Positions 6,671 to 15,924 are shown, numbered from the stretch's first letter. The stretch: DNA of 17,596 nucleotides from Desulfovibrio sp. (GCA_020217165.1 JAIWOE010000019.1:1-17596), one strand, 5' to 3'. Notes: generated from the letters alone by a model not told the origin. Program-made: numbers and translations.

Positions 6671-9600
6671 TCACGCCAGGTCATAGTACTCTTGCAGGCT
6701 CTTCACGCCCAGGGTGGCGCCGGAGCGTTCCTTCATGGCCAGAGCCACGGCCTTGGCGCCGGCCAGGGTGGTGGTATACGGCACGCCATAGAGCAGGGTG
6801 GTCTGGCGCAGGATTTTGGAATCGTGGATGGATTTCTTGCCGGAGACGGTGTTGATGGCCAGGGCGATTTCACGGTTCTTGATCTGGTCCGTGATGTTGG
6901 GCCGGCCTTCGTAGACCTTGAGCACCGGCTCGCAGGGCACGCCGTGGGCCTTGAGGTGTTCCGCGGTGCCGCGGGTGGCCAGGATGGAGCAGCCCAGTTC
7001 CTTGAGGATGCGGGCAGGCTCCACGATGCCGGCCTTGTCCTTGTCCGAAACCGAGATGAACACCTTGCCCTGGCTGGGCAGGCGGTTGGAGGCGGCGAGC
7101 TGGCTCTTCATGTAGGCCAGGCCAAAGGTGGCGTCGATGCCCATCACCTCGCCGGTGGAGCGCATTTCCGGCCCCAGCAGCACATCCACGCCGGGGAAGC
7201 GGTGGAACGGCAGCACGGATTCCTTCACGGCCACGTGCCCGCCCTTGCGCATGCTCCAGGGGTCCAGCTCCTTGAGGCTCTTGCCCAGCATGACCATGGT
7301 GGCCAGGCGCGGCAGGGGCACCCCCGTGGCCTTGGAGACAAAGGGCGCGGTGCGCGAGGCGCGGGGGTTCACTTCCAGGATAAAGAGCACGCCGTCCTTG
7401 AGGGCGAACTGGATGTTCATGAGCCCCACGACATTGAGTTCCTTGGCCAGGGCCATGGTCTGACGCTCGATTTCCTGGATGATGTCCCCGCCCACGGTGT
7501 GCGGGGGCAGGACGCAGGCCGAGTCGCCGGAGTGGATGCCGGCTTCCTCAATGTGTTCCATGATGCCGGCCACGTAGGTGTCCGTGCCGTCGGAGAGGGC
7601 ATCCACATCGAATTCGATGGCGTTTTCCAGGAATTTGTCCACCAGGATGGGATTTTCCTTCACCCGGCCGCCGGAAACACCCAGGGCCTCGCGGAAGTAG
7701 GTGTCCAGATCCTCATCGGAGTAGACGATTTCCATGGCCCGGCCGCCCAGCACGTAGGAGGGGCGGACCACCACGGGGTAGGTGATTTCCCGGGCGATGC
7801 GCTTGGCTTCTTCGGCGGAGAAGGCGATGCCGTTGGGCGGCTGGGTGAGGCCCAGCTTCTGCAGCATGTGCTGGAAGCGTTCGCGGTCTTCGGCACGATC
7901 GATGGAGTCCGGATCCGTGCCCAGGATGGGCGCGCCGGCGCGCTTGAGGGGCACGGCCAGGTTGAGGGGCGTTTGCCCGCCAAATTGGACGATGACGCCT
8001 TCGGGCTTTTCCACGTCGATGATGTTGAGGGCGTCTTCCAGGGTCAGGGGCTCGAAGTACAGCCGCGTGGAGGTGTCGTAGTCCGTGGAGACGGTCTCGG
8101 GGTTGGAATTGACCATGATGGCGTCCAGGCCCATTTCCTTCAGGGCGAAGGCGGCGTGGCAGCAGCAGTAGTCAAATTCAATGCCCTGGCCGATGCGGTT
8201 GGGGCCCCCGCCCAGGATGACCACCTTGCGGTTGGTCCCGGTGTGCAGTTCCTGGCCGGTCTCGTAAGTGGAGTAGTAGTAGGGGGTGTAGGCCTCGAAC
8301 TCCGCGGCGCAGGTGTCCACCAGATAGTAGGTGGGCAACACGCCGGCTTCCTTGCGCAACTGGCGGATGTCCAGGGGATCGCGCTTCCAAATGGTGGCGA
8401 GCTGGCGGTCGGAGTAGCCGTGTTCCTTGGCCTTGCGCAGCAGGGCCACGCAGGCAGCATCCGCGGCATTGATGCGTCCGCCCAGGGCAAAGGCCTTGAG
8501 TTCCTCTTCCACCTTGAGGATGTCCTGAATCTGGCGCAGGAACCAGGGGTCCACCTTGGTGGCGTCGTGAATTTCCTCCAGGGTCAGGCCGGCCTTCATG
8601 GCCTGGCGCAGCTGGAGGAGGCGGCGGGAGTTGGGGGTGCGGATTTTGGCCAGGATGTCTTCCTTGTCCACGGGGCAGCCGCAGAAGTCCTTGCCAAGGC
8701 CGGGCACGCCGATTTCCAGCGACCGGAGCCCCTTCTGCAGCGCCTCCTTGAAGGTGCGGCCAATGCTCATGGCCTCCCCCACGCTCTTCATGGAGGTGGT
8801 GAGGGAATCCTGGGAGCCGGGGAATTTTTCGAAGGTAAAGCGGGGAATCTTCACCACGCAGTAGTCGATGGACGGCTCGAAGGAGGCCATGGTCTCGCGG
8901 GTGATGTCGTTGGGCAGCTCGTCCAGGGTGTAGCCCACGGCCAGCTTGGCGGCAATCTTGGCGATGGGGAAGCCCGTGGCCTTGGAGGCCAGGGCCGAAG
9001 AGCGGGAGACGCGGGGGTTCATCTCGATGACAACCATGTCTCCATTGGCGGGATTGATGGCGAACTGCACATTGGAGCCGCCGGTTTCCACGCCGATTTC
9101 ACCCATGATGGCGATGGCCGCGTTGCGCATGCGCTGGTATTCTGCGTCGGTGAGGGTCTGGGCAGGGGCCACGGTGACGGAATCGCCCGTGTGTACGCCC
9201 ATGGGGTCCAGGTTCTCGATGGAACAGATGATGACGCAGTTGTTGTTCTTGTCGCGCATCACCTCCAGCTCGAATTCCTTCCAGCCCAGGACGCTCTCCT
9301 CCAGCATGATTTCGCTTTTGAGGGAGGCGGCAAGACCGTGGCGGCAGATGGCCTCCAGGTCTTCCATGTTGTAGGCAATGCCCCCGCCGGTGCCGCCCAT
9401 GGTGAAGGCCGGGCGCACGATAATGGGGAAAGGCATTTCCGAGCCCAGGCGACGCACGTCTTCCATGCTGCGGGCAATGCCGGAGGCAGGCACCTTGAGC
9501 CCGATGTTGGCCATGGCCTGGCGGAAAAGCTCGCGGCTCTCGGCCTTTTCGATGGCCTCGCGGGTGGCGCCGATGAGCTCCACGCCGTACTGCTCCAGCA

Positions 9601-9919
9601 CGCCCATTTCCGCCACGGCCAGGGCGGTGTTCAGGCCGGTCTGGCCGCCCAGGGTGGGCAGCAGGGCGTCGGGCCGCTCCTTGGCGATGATGGCGGCCAC
9701 GGTTTCCGGATCGATGGGCTCCACATACGTGCGGTGGGCGAGCCCGGGATCGGTCATGATGGTGGCGGGGTTGGAATTCACCAGGACCACCTCGTAGCCT
9801 TCTTCGCGCAAGGCTTTGCAGGCCTGGGTGCCGGAGTAGTCGAACTCGCAGGCCTGACCGATGACGATGGGCCCCGAGCCGATGAGCATGATTTTCTTGA
9901 TGTCTGTGCGTTTGGGCAT
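6671..9919 (-). CDS. carB: Carbamoyl-phosphate synthase large subunit
   Basis: A full-length 1082-residue CarB that makes carbamoyl phosphate from bicarbonate, ATP and ammonia tunnelled from the CarA glutaminase, for pyrimidine and arginine synthesis. The first half (about 1-400) has [17 protein letters not shown] (14-30) and the ATP-grasp motifs [14 protein letters not shown] (167-180) and [18 protein letters not shown] (299-316). The duplicated second half repeats them: [16 protein letters not shown] (571-586), [18 protein letters not shown] (717-734) and [18 protein letters not shown] (849-866). The MGS-like allosteric domain at about 950-1082 keeps SVSDKDK (956-962), ATRGTAEHL (981-989) and AINT (1021-1024), so control by UMP, IMP or ornithine is plausible. 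The ATG at 9919 gives the family start [13 protein letters not shown] 17 codons upstream is in frame but outside family length. No strong ribosome site is visible. carA is not in the window. Confidence 0.98.
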   Translation of the reverse strand: MPKRTDIKKIMLIGSGPIVIGQACEFDYSGTQACKALREEGYEVVLVNSNPATIMTDPGLAHRTYVEPIDPETVAAIIAKERPDALLPTLGGQTGLNTALAVAEMGVLEQYGVELIGATREAIEKAESRELFRQAMANIGLKVPASGIARSMEDVRRLGSEMPFPIIVRPAFTMGGTGGGIAYNMEDLEAICRHGLAASLKSEIMLEESVLGWKEFELEVMRDKNNNCVIICSIENLDPMGVHTGDSVTVAPAQTLTDAEYQRMRNAAIAIMGEIGVETGGSNVQFAINPANGDMVVIEMNPRVSRSSALASKATGFPIAKIAAKLAVGYTLDELPNDITRETMASFEPSIDYCVVKIPRFTFEKFPGSQDSLTTSMKSVGEAMSIGRTFKEALQKGLRSLEIGVPGLGKDFCGCPVDKEDILAKIRTPNSRRLLQLRQAMKAGLTLEEIHDATKVDPWFLRQIQDILKVEEELKAFALGGRINAADAACVALLRKAKEHGYSDRQLATIWKRDPLDIRQLRKEAGVLPTYYLVDTCAAEFEAYTPYYYSTYETGQELHTGTNRKVVILGGGPNRIGQGIEFDYCCCHAAFALKEMGLDAIMVNSNPETVSTDYDTSTRLYFEPLTLEDALNIIDVEKPEGVIVQFGGQTPLNLAVPLKRAGAPILGTDPDSIDRAEDRERFQHMLQKLGLTQPPNGIAFSAEEAKRIAREITYPVVVRPSYVLGGRAMEIVYSDEDLDTYFREALGVSGGRVKENPILVDKFLENAIEFDVDALSDGTDTYVAGIMEHIEEAGIHSGDSACVLPPHTVGGDIIQEIERQTMALAKELNVVGLMNIQFALKDGVLFILEVNPRASRTAPFVSKATGVPLPRLATMVMLGKSLKELDPWSMRKGGHVAVKESVLPFHRFPGVDVLLGPEMRSTGEVMGIDATFGLAYMKSQLAASNRLPSQGKVFISVSDKDKAGIVEPARILKELGCSILATRGTAEHLKAHGVPCEPVLKVYEGRPNITDQIKNREIALAINTVSGKKSIHDSKILRQTTLLYGVPYTTTLAGAKAVALAMKERSGATLGVKSLQEYYDLA

Positions 9920-10001
9920 GGGAGAATGGCGTGGGTTGAACGACAAAAAGGGAAAAGAAGCCCCGACCACATAGCAGCGCAGGCCCCATTGCGCAACTGC
10001 C

Positions 10002-10029
10002 TTGCAACATCCCGGAGAATATGTAAAAA
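10002..10029 (+). promoter_or_regulatory. Candidate sigma-70 promoter for the prepilin peptidase gene
   Basis: TTGCAA (10002-10007) and TAAAAA (10024-10029) are 16 bases apart, each matching four of six consensus positions. Transcription would then start near 10036, downstream of the ATG at 10030, which supports the GTG at 10069 as the real start. This is a pattern match only. Confidence 0.3.
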
Positions 10030-10068
10030 ATGAGGCGGATTTGTGGACCCTTAGCCCCGGAGCGCGCT

Positions 10069-10884
10069 GTGTTGTTTCCTGATGCCGTGTATTACCTCTC
10101 CCCCGTGTTTGTCACGGTGGTGGGCCTGTGTCTGGGGAGTTTTTACAATGTCTGCATTGCCAGATACTTGAGCGGAGAATCCATCGTCTTCCCCGGCTCC
10201 AAGTGTCCGGTCTGCGGCCACAGGCTCCGCTGGTGGGAAAACATTCCCCTGCTCTCGTTCCTGCTCCTGCGCGGCCGGTGTCGGGGCTGTCAGGGAAAAA
10301 TTCACTGGCGCTACCCCGTGGTGGAGGCCTTGAACGGCCTGTGGGCCTTTTTGCTCATCCAAAAATTGCCCCTGTTGCCCGGAGCGGAAATGGAGTGGCT
10401 GGCCTTGTGGTCGGGATACATGCTCATTGGCGGCATTCTCATCATCGTCAGCTTCATTGATCTGGAGCTGTACATCCTGCCGGACGTGTACGTGTATCCG
10501 GGCATCCTGCTGACCCTGGCCTTCGCCTTTTTTGTGGTGGATCCCTTCTATGGCATCCCGACCTTTGAGGACGCCCTCTACGGCGCCGGCATCGGCGCGG
10601 GGCTGTTCTTTGCCCTGCAGCGGCTGTACCGGCTGCTCAAGGGGCAGGAGGGCCTGGGCACCGGGGACATCAAACTCATGCTCATGCTGGGCGCCCTGGT
10701 GGGCTGGCGCGGCCTGCCCATGATGATTCTGGCCTCGGCCTTCAGTGCCCTGCTGGCCAGCGCCATCTATATGCGCCGCCAGAAGCAAGGCATGCAGACC
10801 ATGGTGCCCTTCGGTCCCTTCCTGAGCCTTGGCGCCATGGTGTACGTGGTGGCCGGGGAGCTGTACTGGGAGCTGATGCGCTAG
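10069..10884 (+). CDS. Type IV prepilin leader peptidase / N-methyltransferase (A24 family)
   Basis: A 271-residue bifunctional inner-membrane aspartic protease that cleaves the leader of type IV pilins or type II secretion pseudopilins and methylates the new N terminus. Numbering is from the GTG. The N-terminal domain has the [12 protein letters not shown] motif (22-33), a zinc-binding pair CPVCG (46-50) and CRGCQ (71-75), and [12 protein letters not shown] (79-90). The catalytic aspartates lie in [11 protein letters not shown] (Asp131, Asp139) and [17 protein letters not shown] (Asp200). Several membrane helices fill the rest. The GTG at 10069 is preferred over the ATG at 10030: it has GGAG (10059-10062) six bases upstream, and the shorter protein fits the family. 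The ATG form would add 13 unrelated residues. No pilin or secretion genes are next to it, so it acts on substrates encoded elsewhere (pilD/gspO role). Confidence 0.94.
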   Translation: MLFPDAVYYLSPVFVTVVGLCLGSFYNVCIARYLSGESIVFPGSKCPVCGHRLRWWENIPLLSFLLLRGRCRGCQGKIHWRYPVVEALNGLWAFLLIQKLPLLPGAEMEWLALWSGYMLIGGILIIVSFIDLELYILPDVYVYPGILLTLAFAFFVVDPFYGIPTFEDALYGAGIGAGLFFALQRLYRLLKGQEGLGTGDIKLMLMLGALVGWRGLPMMILASAFSALLASAIYMRRQKQGMQTMVPFGPFLSLGAMVYVVAGELYWELMR

Positions 10885-10906
10885 CCCTTCCCCCCGCTGT
10901 CACGCT

Positions 10907-10936
10907 GCAGTGGCCCGGCCACTGCTGTACTTTTTT
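10907..10936 (+). terminator. Rho-independent terminator of the prepilin peptidase gene
   Basis: The stem is 7 bp (10907-10913 with 10919-10925, arm GCAGTGG) with a 5-nt loop. After five bases a run of six Ts follows at 10931-10936. It lies 22 bases after the stop codon on the same strand. Confidence 0.75.
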
Positions 10937-10942
10937 GGCAAA

Positions 10943-11100
10943 CACCATGGGGGAGAACCCGCATGGTGCATCATCCAGGCCCCTGGTGCGACGCATTGCG
11001 GCGCGCAGGGGCCTGGCCGTGTTGGCGCTGGAGTAAAAAACACCTTCCCCTGGCGGATTTTCTTTCTCCCCCGGACTTGCACATGAACGGGATTTCATGT
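10943..11100 (+). promoter_or_regulatory. Structured, AT-rich leader upstream of the LamG protein gene
   Basis: The gap between the peptidase terminator and the LamG gene holds three symmetrical elements. Hairpin A pairs 10943-10949 with 10962-10968 (CACCATG/CATGGTG, extended by GGG/CCC with one bulge). Hairpin B is a perfect 11-bp stem (10975-10985 with 11006-11016) and a 20-nt loop. Dyad C is a 7-bp inverted repeat with a 6-bp centre (11081-11087, 11094-11100), operator-like in size. TTGCAC at 11078-11083 overlaps dyad C and could be a -35 element, but the matching -10 is weak. The DNA just downstream of dyad C is markedly AT-rich compared with the rest of the window. No protein-coding frame is supported here. 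Confidence 0.45.
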
Positions 11101-11179
11101 AGATGAACTCTAAAAAATATGTAGACTCGTTCGCCCTGTGCGTTCCCTTCCCTGCGTCCTCATGACTTCCGGAGCCCCT

Positions 11180-11908
11180 ATGAAGCGCTGCCTTGCCTTG
11201 CTGCTCCTGACCCTGATGCTCGACGGAGCCTTGCATCCGGTGTGGGGCGATGCGCCGACGCCTCCCGTGGCGCGGTTCACCTTTGACGGGCCTGCCCTGG
11301 CCCAGGGCCTGCAGCGTCCCCAGTCCGTCCAGCTGCACCGGGCCGTGCTGGGAACGGACCGCTGCGGCCGCCTGGACAGCGCCCTGCAACTGTATCCCAT
11401 CGACAGCGCCCTGGCCCAGGTGGACGGCTTTCGCATGGGCGAGTCGTCCCTGCAGACCTTTGCGGCGGCGGCCTGGATTTATCCGCGCCAGCTGAAGGGC
11501 TACCGCGTCATTGTGGAAAAGTTCGCCGCGGACAATCACCAGCGCGGCTTTCGATTGGCGCTGAAGGATGGCCGGCTGCGGTTCTGGTGGTCCTCCACCG
11601 GCATGGTGGAAGACCCGGGCGAGTATGATTTTGTGGAAAGCGATACGGTGCTGGCGTCCCATGCCTGGTCCCACGTGGCCGTGAGCTTCAGTCAGGGCTC
11701 TGTGCGGATGTACATCAACGGCATATCGGACACGCGTTCCAGCCGCAATGTGCGGTCCATTGCCCTGGGGGTGGCTCCTTTGGGCATTGGCGGCAATCCT
11801 GCCACCACCGGGTTTTTGTTTGATGGGCTCATTGATGAGGTGACCCTGTGGGATCGTACCCTGGACAAGGGGGAGGTGGCGGCCATGCACGCAGGAGGAT
11901 GCGAGTAG
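11180..11908 (+). CDS. Small exported LamG-like (concanavalin-type beta-sandwich) protein
   Basis: A 242-residue predicted secreted or periplasmic protein. Residues 1-23 form a Sec signal peptide (MKRC, hydrophobic LALLLLTLML, probable cleavage after VWG). The rest resembles one LamG/concanavalin-like domain: ARFTFDG at 31-37, LDSALQLY at 65-72, FAAAAWIYP at 94-102, FRLALKDGRLRFWW at 124-137, the SHVAVSFSQGSVRMYINGI strands at 164-182, LGIGGNP at 201-207 and the closing FDGLIDEVTLWDRTLDKGEVAAMH (214-237), a very typical ending in this superfamily. Two cysteines outside the signal (62 and 241) could pair. The ATG at 11180 has GGAG (11171-11174) five bases upstream. The frame also opens at 11138, but that version would bury the signal peptide. 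Such domains usually bind carbohydrate or protein, but no catalytic residues are visible and the ligand is unknown. Confidence 0.85.
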   Translation: MKRCLALLLLTLMLDGALHPVWGDAPTPPVARFTFDGPALAQGLQRPQSVQLHRAVLGTDRCGRLDSALQLYPIDSALAQVDGFRMGESSLQTFAAAAWIYPRQLKGYRVIVEKFAADNHQRGFRLALKDGRLRFWWSSTGMVEDPGEYDFVESDTVLASHAWSHVAVSFSQGSVRMYINGISDTRSSRNVRSIALGVAPLGIGGNPATTGFLFDGLIDEVTLWDRTLDKGEVAAMHAGGCE

Positions 11909-12221
11909 ATGCGCTTCATGACGCGGACGAGACTGCGTTGGTTGACCAGGCGTTCCGCCAGAGTACTGCCGGCCACGGGCAAGCAGGCGCCGCGGGCCGT
12001 GCCGTGCAGCATTGTGGTCAAGGCGCCGGCATGGCTGAGTCCCAACCAGCCTGGCCTGGCCCGCCCCACGGCGCCGGTGCGCAAGCAACGCCCCATTGCA
12101 GGGGTGCGGATACGTCGGTTCGTCAAGTAACAGCATTTCCACAAAGACAAAGAACAACCAGCAAGGCGGAAATGCCGCGCCACCGCCGCGGCCTGGGCAG
12201 ACGCCCCCGGCCGTGCGGCGG
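11909..12221. other. 313-base gap without a convincing gene
   Basis: The gap lies between the convergent LamG and zinc-ribbon genes. Two plus-strand frames follow AGGAGG (11893-11898). One starts at the ATG touching the LamG stop (11909-12130, 73 codons, ten bases from AGGAGG) and is unusually rich in Arg and Pro. The other runs through to 12237. Neither shows a domain or a normal composition. An 8-bp inverted repeat (12133-12140 with 12168-12175, GCATTTCC/GGAAATGC) with a 27-nt loop lies at the right-hand side. No T-tailed terminator was found for either flanking gene. Confidence 0.5.
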
Positions 12222-12644
12222 TTATTTGTACAGGTGAATCACCTTGCTGCCGGGCTCGGGCCGGGGGGCGCGCTCCAGAAAGGTGCGTCCCGTGCGGCCA
12301 GGGCCGTGGGGCAGGGGGAATACCGACTTGCACGTCTGGCAGTGCAGGTGATCCGCCGCTTCCTCCAGGCGGTTCAGCTGCCCGTCCTTGTCAAAGCAGG
12401 CCTGACAGAAGGGGCCTTGCCGCACGGTGCCGGTTTTGAGCCAGTAGCTCATGCCGTCGAATTCCACGTTTTTGGCCAGGTAGAGGATGTCTTCGAATTC
12501 CTGCACCTGGGACTTGAGCTGTTCATTCTCGTCGGCCATTTCCACAAACCGGCCTTGCAGCTCGGCCAGCAGCGCCTTGGCTTCCTCGAATCGATTTTCC
12601 ACAAACAAGTCATACACTTGTTTGAACAGGTAATAATCCAGCAT
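12222..12644 (-). CDS. Small coiled-coil / zinc-ribbon protein of unknown function
   Basis: A 140-residue cytoplasmic protein. Residues 1-60 are charged and helical, with heptad-like leucines in EAKALLAELQGRFVEMADENEQLKS, likely a coiled coil. The second half is a zinc-ribbon-like module: GPFCQACFDKDGQL has Cys80 and Cys83, and HCQTC has Cys102 and Cys105, the two pairs being 18 residues apart. A basic, proline-rich tail ends in KVIHLYK. Similar small proteins, with a helical head followed by a PFC-x-x-C module, occur widely without known function; phage and DNA-binding roles have no support here. The ATG at 12644 has AAGGAG eight bases upstream. It is the third gene on the minus strand after the RND pair, 133 bases beyond the pump stop, with a bulged hairpin in between, so co-transcription is possible but not certain. 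Confidence 0.8.
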   Translation of the reverse strand: MLDYYLFKQVYDLFVENRFEEAKALLAELQGRFVEMADENEQLKSQVQEFEDILYLAKNVEFDGMSYWLKTGTVRQGPFCQACFDKDGQLNRLEEAADHLHCQTCKSVFPLPHGPGRTGRTFLERAPRPEPGSKVIHLYK

Positions 12645-12675
12645 GGTCCGCGCTCCTTGCCGGTAAGACAGCCGC

Positions 12676-12707
12676 GGCATGCGGGCCAGGGCAGGGCCCT
12701 GCATGCC
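12676..12707 (-). other. Hairpin between the RND pump gene and the zinc-ribbon gene
   Basis: A 12-bp stem with one bulged T joins 12676-12687 to 12695-12707 (GGCATGC outer part, GGGCC inner part) around a 7-nt loop. On the minus strand no T run follows, so it does not look like an intrinsic terminator. It sits 32 bases upstream of the zinc-ribbon ATG, where it could act as an mRNA processing or stability element separating that gene from the pump message. Confidence 0.45.
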
Positions 12708-12777
12708 ATTTCCATTGCTGCTTATCGGGCAATCCTTCGGGAATCTTTAGCGCCTCCGCGCAGATGCCTGCCGTGGA

Positions 12778-15700
12778 TCATGAAATCACCTTGTCCGGCT
12801 TGCCCTTTTCCATCCACAGGAAGAACATGAGCAAGGCCGGCACCATGAACACGGTGAACACCGTGGCGCAGGCCAGCCCTCCCAGCACCACGGCCCCCAG
12901 GCCGCGGTACAATTCCGAGCCCGGCCCGGGCATGACGGCCAGGGGCAACATGCCAAACACGGACGTGGCCGCGGTCATGTAAATGGGTCGCAGGCGGGTG
13001 CGGACGCTTTCCAGCACGGCCTCCCTGGGGGGGAGCCCGCCTTCGCGCATGAAATTCAAAGATTGGTGCACCACCAGGATGGCGTTGTTCACCACCACGC
13101 CCACCAGGATGACGAAGCCGAGCATGGTCACGATATCCAGGGGTTGCGGCGTCAGGAAGTTCACCAGCCTGAGCCCCAGAAAGCCGCCGCCCGTGGCCAA
13201 GGGCACCGTGAGCATGATGACGAAGGGGTAGATGAAGTTGTCGAACAAGGCGGCCATGAGCAGGTAGGTGATGATGAGGGCCAGCAGGAAGTTCCACTGC
13301 ATGGAGGCGCCGGCCTCGGCCAGTTTGTCCGCCGCGCCGCTCAGGCGGTAGGCCACGCCCTTGAGCAGGCCTTTTTCCTTGAGGCCGGGGATGATGCCCT
13401 GCTCGATGGTTTCCATGGCCTGCTGCAGGGGCACGTCCGGGGGCGGCGTCACCTGCAGGCTCATGGTCCGCTGGCGCTCCAGATGGCGGATCTGGTTGAT
13501 GCCCGAGCTCTCCACCATGGTGGCCAGGGAGGACAACGGCACCGCCTGCCCCTGACGCGTGGCCAGCAGGCTGTTGTACAGGGCCTCGGGGGTATCCACA
13601 TCCTGTTCCGAGGCCTTGAGGGTCAGGTCAATCTTCTTTTCCCCCTCCCGCTTGAATTCCCCCACCTTGCGGCCGTCCATGAGCACATCCACGGCGTGGC
13701 CCAGCTCCGTGGCGGTGAGGCCGGCGGCGCGCAGGCGATCCCGCATGGGCTCCAGGGACACTTCCGGATACAAGAGCTCCAGGGAGGGCTGCGGCCGCAC
13801 CTGGGCCCCGGGAATGGCCTGCATGATGGCCCCGTAGCCTGCGCCGGCGGCAACCACCAGGGCATCCAGGTTGTTGCCGGAAAAGTCCACGTCAATGGTC
13901 CGGCCCGTGCCGATGCGGCTTTCGAAGATGCCAGCCTGCAGGCTCACGCCATACATGCCGGGAATGGAGCGGATAACGCCGTTGAGGTACGGGATGAGGG
14001 CCGGGGCGTTGGTCTCCTGGGTGGAGATGACGCCAAAGAGGCTGATCTGCGGGGCGCCCACGTAAAATAGGGTTTCCACCCCGGGCAGGCCTTCGTAGGA
14101 AGGCTTGCCGTACCGGGGCTCGATCTGGGCCCAGATCTGCTTGCCAATATCCATGCGTTCGGACACGGACAATCCAGGCGGCGGAATGAGCAGGTTGATG
14201 AGCAGGTTGCGGTTGCCCTGGGGCAGGTATTCCAGCTTAGGAAAAAACAGGATCGTGACGGCAATGGACGCACCGGCCAGCACGCCAATGGTGGTCAGCC
14301 GGGTGAACCAGTTGGCGATGGCCAGCCGCACCACGGCCATGAAGGCATCTGAGAGGCGCTCCCCCAGCCGGGAGATGACCTGCGCCAGGCCCGAGGGCGT
14401 CCGCGACGACGATGGCCCGCGGGTGCCCACCAGGGCGAAGAGTCGGGAGGAGAACATGGGGATGACCGTCAGGGACACGATGATGGACAAGGACACCGAA
14501 GCCACGATGGCGATGGTGATGTCCTTGAAAAGCTGGCCGGCCTCGTTCTCCATGAATATCACGGGCAGGAACACGGCCACGGTGGTGAGGGTGGAGGCCA
14601 GCACTGCGCCCCAGACCTCGGTGGCGCCGTCGTAGGCGGCCTGGAAGGCCTCCTTGCCCATGGCCCGGTGCCGCACGATGTTCTCCAGCACCACAATGGC
14701 GTTGTCCACCAGCATGCCGGAGGCGAAGGAAATGCCCGCCAGGCTCACCACGTTCAAGGTGCGACCCAGGAGCTGCATGAAGAGGAACGTGCCGATGATT
14801 GACACGGGGATGGCCAGGCCCACCACCACCGTGGCGCGCAAGGAACGCAGGAACACCAGCAGCACCAGCACGGCCAGCACGCTGCCGATGAGGATGTTCT
14901 CTTTCACCAAGTCAATGGCGCCGCGGATGTAGGGCCGCTGGTCGTAGCTCCAGTCCCAGTACAGGCCGCGTTCCTTAAGGGGGCCCTCGTTCAGTTGGTT
15001 GACCACCGCCTCCATGGCGTCGGTGACGGCCAGGACGTTGGCAGCCGGCTCTGGCTTGATGCCGCAGACGATGCCGTTGGTGCCGTCATGCAGCATGGCC
15101 ACGGTGGGCTTTTCGTAGCCGATGTGCACCGAGGCCACATCCGCAATGGTGATGCGTCGCTGACCCGTGGAGGTGATGACGACGTCCTCAATCTCTTTGG
15201 GCGACTGATATTGCGCCGTGGTGCGGATGCGAAAATCCCGACGGCCCACTTCCAGGTTGCCTGCAGAGACGTTGATGTTCTCCACCGCCAGGACATTGAT
15301 GATGTCCTCAATGGTGAGCTGATGCGCCGCCAGCCGCATGGGGTCCACCACCACATGCATCTGCCGCTCCGTACCACCAAAGATAAACAGGTCCGCCACG
15401 CCGGGCACGCGTTCCAGATGCTGGCGCACCTCCTCTTCAAAGTAAGTGCGGTAGGTGTCGATGGGGGTTTCGTTGCCGGGCAGGGTCTTGAGGATCATCC
15501 AGATGATGGGCGAGGTGGCCGCCCCCGTGGCGCTGATGACGGGCCTGTCCACGTTCTCCGGGTATTGGGGCACCTCGTTGAGCTTATTGGACACCCGGAG
15601 CAGGGCGGCGTCGATATCCGTGCCCAGGCGGAATTTCAGGGTAATCTCGCCGCGGCCGTTATAGGAGTCGCTCTCCATGGTCATCAGACCGGGAATGCCC

Positions 15701-15915
15701 TTAAGGACCTTCTCCTGCTCTTCGATGATTTCACGCTCCACCTCATAGGGGGTGGCCCCGGTCCAGGTGGTGGTGACGGTGATTTCCGGCTCGATGACCG
15801 TGGGGGACAGCTGGATGGGCATCTTGCCCAGGGCGATGATGCCGAACAGGGCCGTGAGGATCACGCCCACGAACACGGCCACCGGCCTGCGGATGGAAGT
15901 GCTGATGAGTTGCAT
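12778..15915 (-). CDS. RND efflux transporter, inner-membrane pump subunit (AcrB/AcrD/AcrF superfamily)
   Basis: A full-length 1045-residue RND pump. It forms a trimer that drives substrates from the periplasm or inner membrane into an outer-membrane channel using the proton gradient. The N terminus MQLISTSIRRPVAV is typical, with TM1 at about 11-29, then a large periplasmic porter domain (about 35-335), TM2-6 (about 338-490), TM7 (about 540-558), a second periplasmic loop (about 560-870) and TM8-12 (about 873-1035). In TM4 the relay motif reads GMLVDNAIVVLEN: Asp404 is kept, but the second aspartate of AcrB is Asn405. In TM10 GVVVNNAIL has Asn943 where AcrB has lysine. The RLRPIYMTA stretch (974-982) is conserved. 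These replacements are common in a distinct hydrophobe/amphiphile subgroup, so loss of function is not implied. It starts 9 bases after the fusion-protein stop, with AAGGA overlapping that stop codon. Substrate unknown. Confidence 0.95.
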   Translation of the reverse strand: MQLISTSIRRPVAVFVGVILTALFGIIALGKMPIQLSPTVIEPEITVTTTWTGATPYEVEREIIEEQEKVLKGIPGLMTMESDSYNGRGEITLKFRLGTDIDAALLRVSNKLNEVPQYPENVDRPVISATGAATSPIIWMILKTLPGNETPIDTYRTYFEEEVRQHLERVPGVADLFIFGGTERQMHVVVDPMRLAAHQLTIEDIINVLAVENINVSAGNLEVGRRDFRIRTTAQYQSPKEIEDVVITSTGQRRITIADVASVHIGYEKPTVAMLHDGTNGIVCGIKPEPAANVLAVTDAMEAVVNQLNEGPLKERGLYWDWSYDQRPYIRGAIDLVKENILIGSVLAVLVLLVFLRSLRATVVVGLAIPVSIIGTFLFMQLLGRTLNVVSLAGISFASGMLVDNAIVVLENIVRHRAMGKEAFQAAYDGATEVWGAVLASTLTTVAVFLPVIFMENEAGQLFKDITIAIVASVSLSIIVSLTVIPMFSSRLFALVGTRGPSSSRTPSGLAQVISRLGERLSDAFMAVVRLAIANWFTRLTTIGVLAGASIAVTILFFPKLEYLPQGNRNLLINLLIPPPGLSVSERMDIGKQIWAQIEPRYGKPSYEGLPGVETLFYVGAPQISLFGVISTQETNAPALIPYLNGVIRSIPGMYGVSLQAGIFESRIGTGRTIDVDFSGNNLDALVVAAGAGYGAIMQAIPGAQVRPQPSLELLYPEVSLEPMRDRLRAAGLTATELGHAVDVLMDGRKVGEFKREGEKKIDLTLKASEQDVDTPEALYNSLLATRQGQAVPLSSLATMVESSGINQIRHLERQRTMSLQVTPPPDVPLQQAMETIEQGIIPGLKEKGLLKGVAYRLSGAADKLAEAGASMQWNFLLALIITYLLMAALFDNFIYPFVIMLTVPLATGGGFLGLRLVNFLTPQPLDIVTMLGFVILVGVVVNNAILVVHQSLNFMREGGLPPREAVLESVRTRLRPIYMTAATSVFGMLPLAVMPGPGSELYRGLGAVVLGGLACATVFTVFMVPALLMFFLWMEKGKPDKVIS

Positions 15916-15924
15916 GGGGCGTCC

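Noticed and set aside
6566..10033. Plus-strand open frame of 1155 codons lying antisense to carB
   Set aside because: It is the complement of a highly biased GC-rich gene. The product is a low-complexity mix of Gly, His, Ala, Gln and Val with no domain, while carB on the other strand is complete and conserved from end to end.
10030..10068. ATG at 10030 as start of the prepilin peptidase
   Set aside because: The nearest GGAG is about 12 bases away and the 13 added residues do not resemble the family. The GTG at 10069 has a well-placed GGAG.
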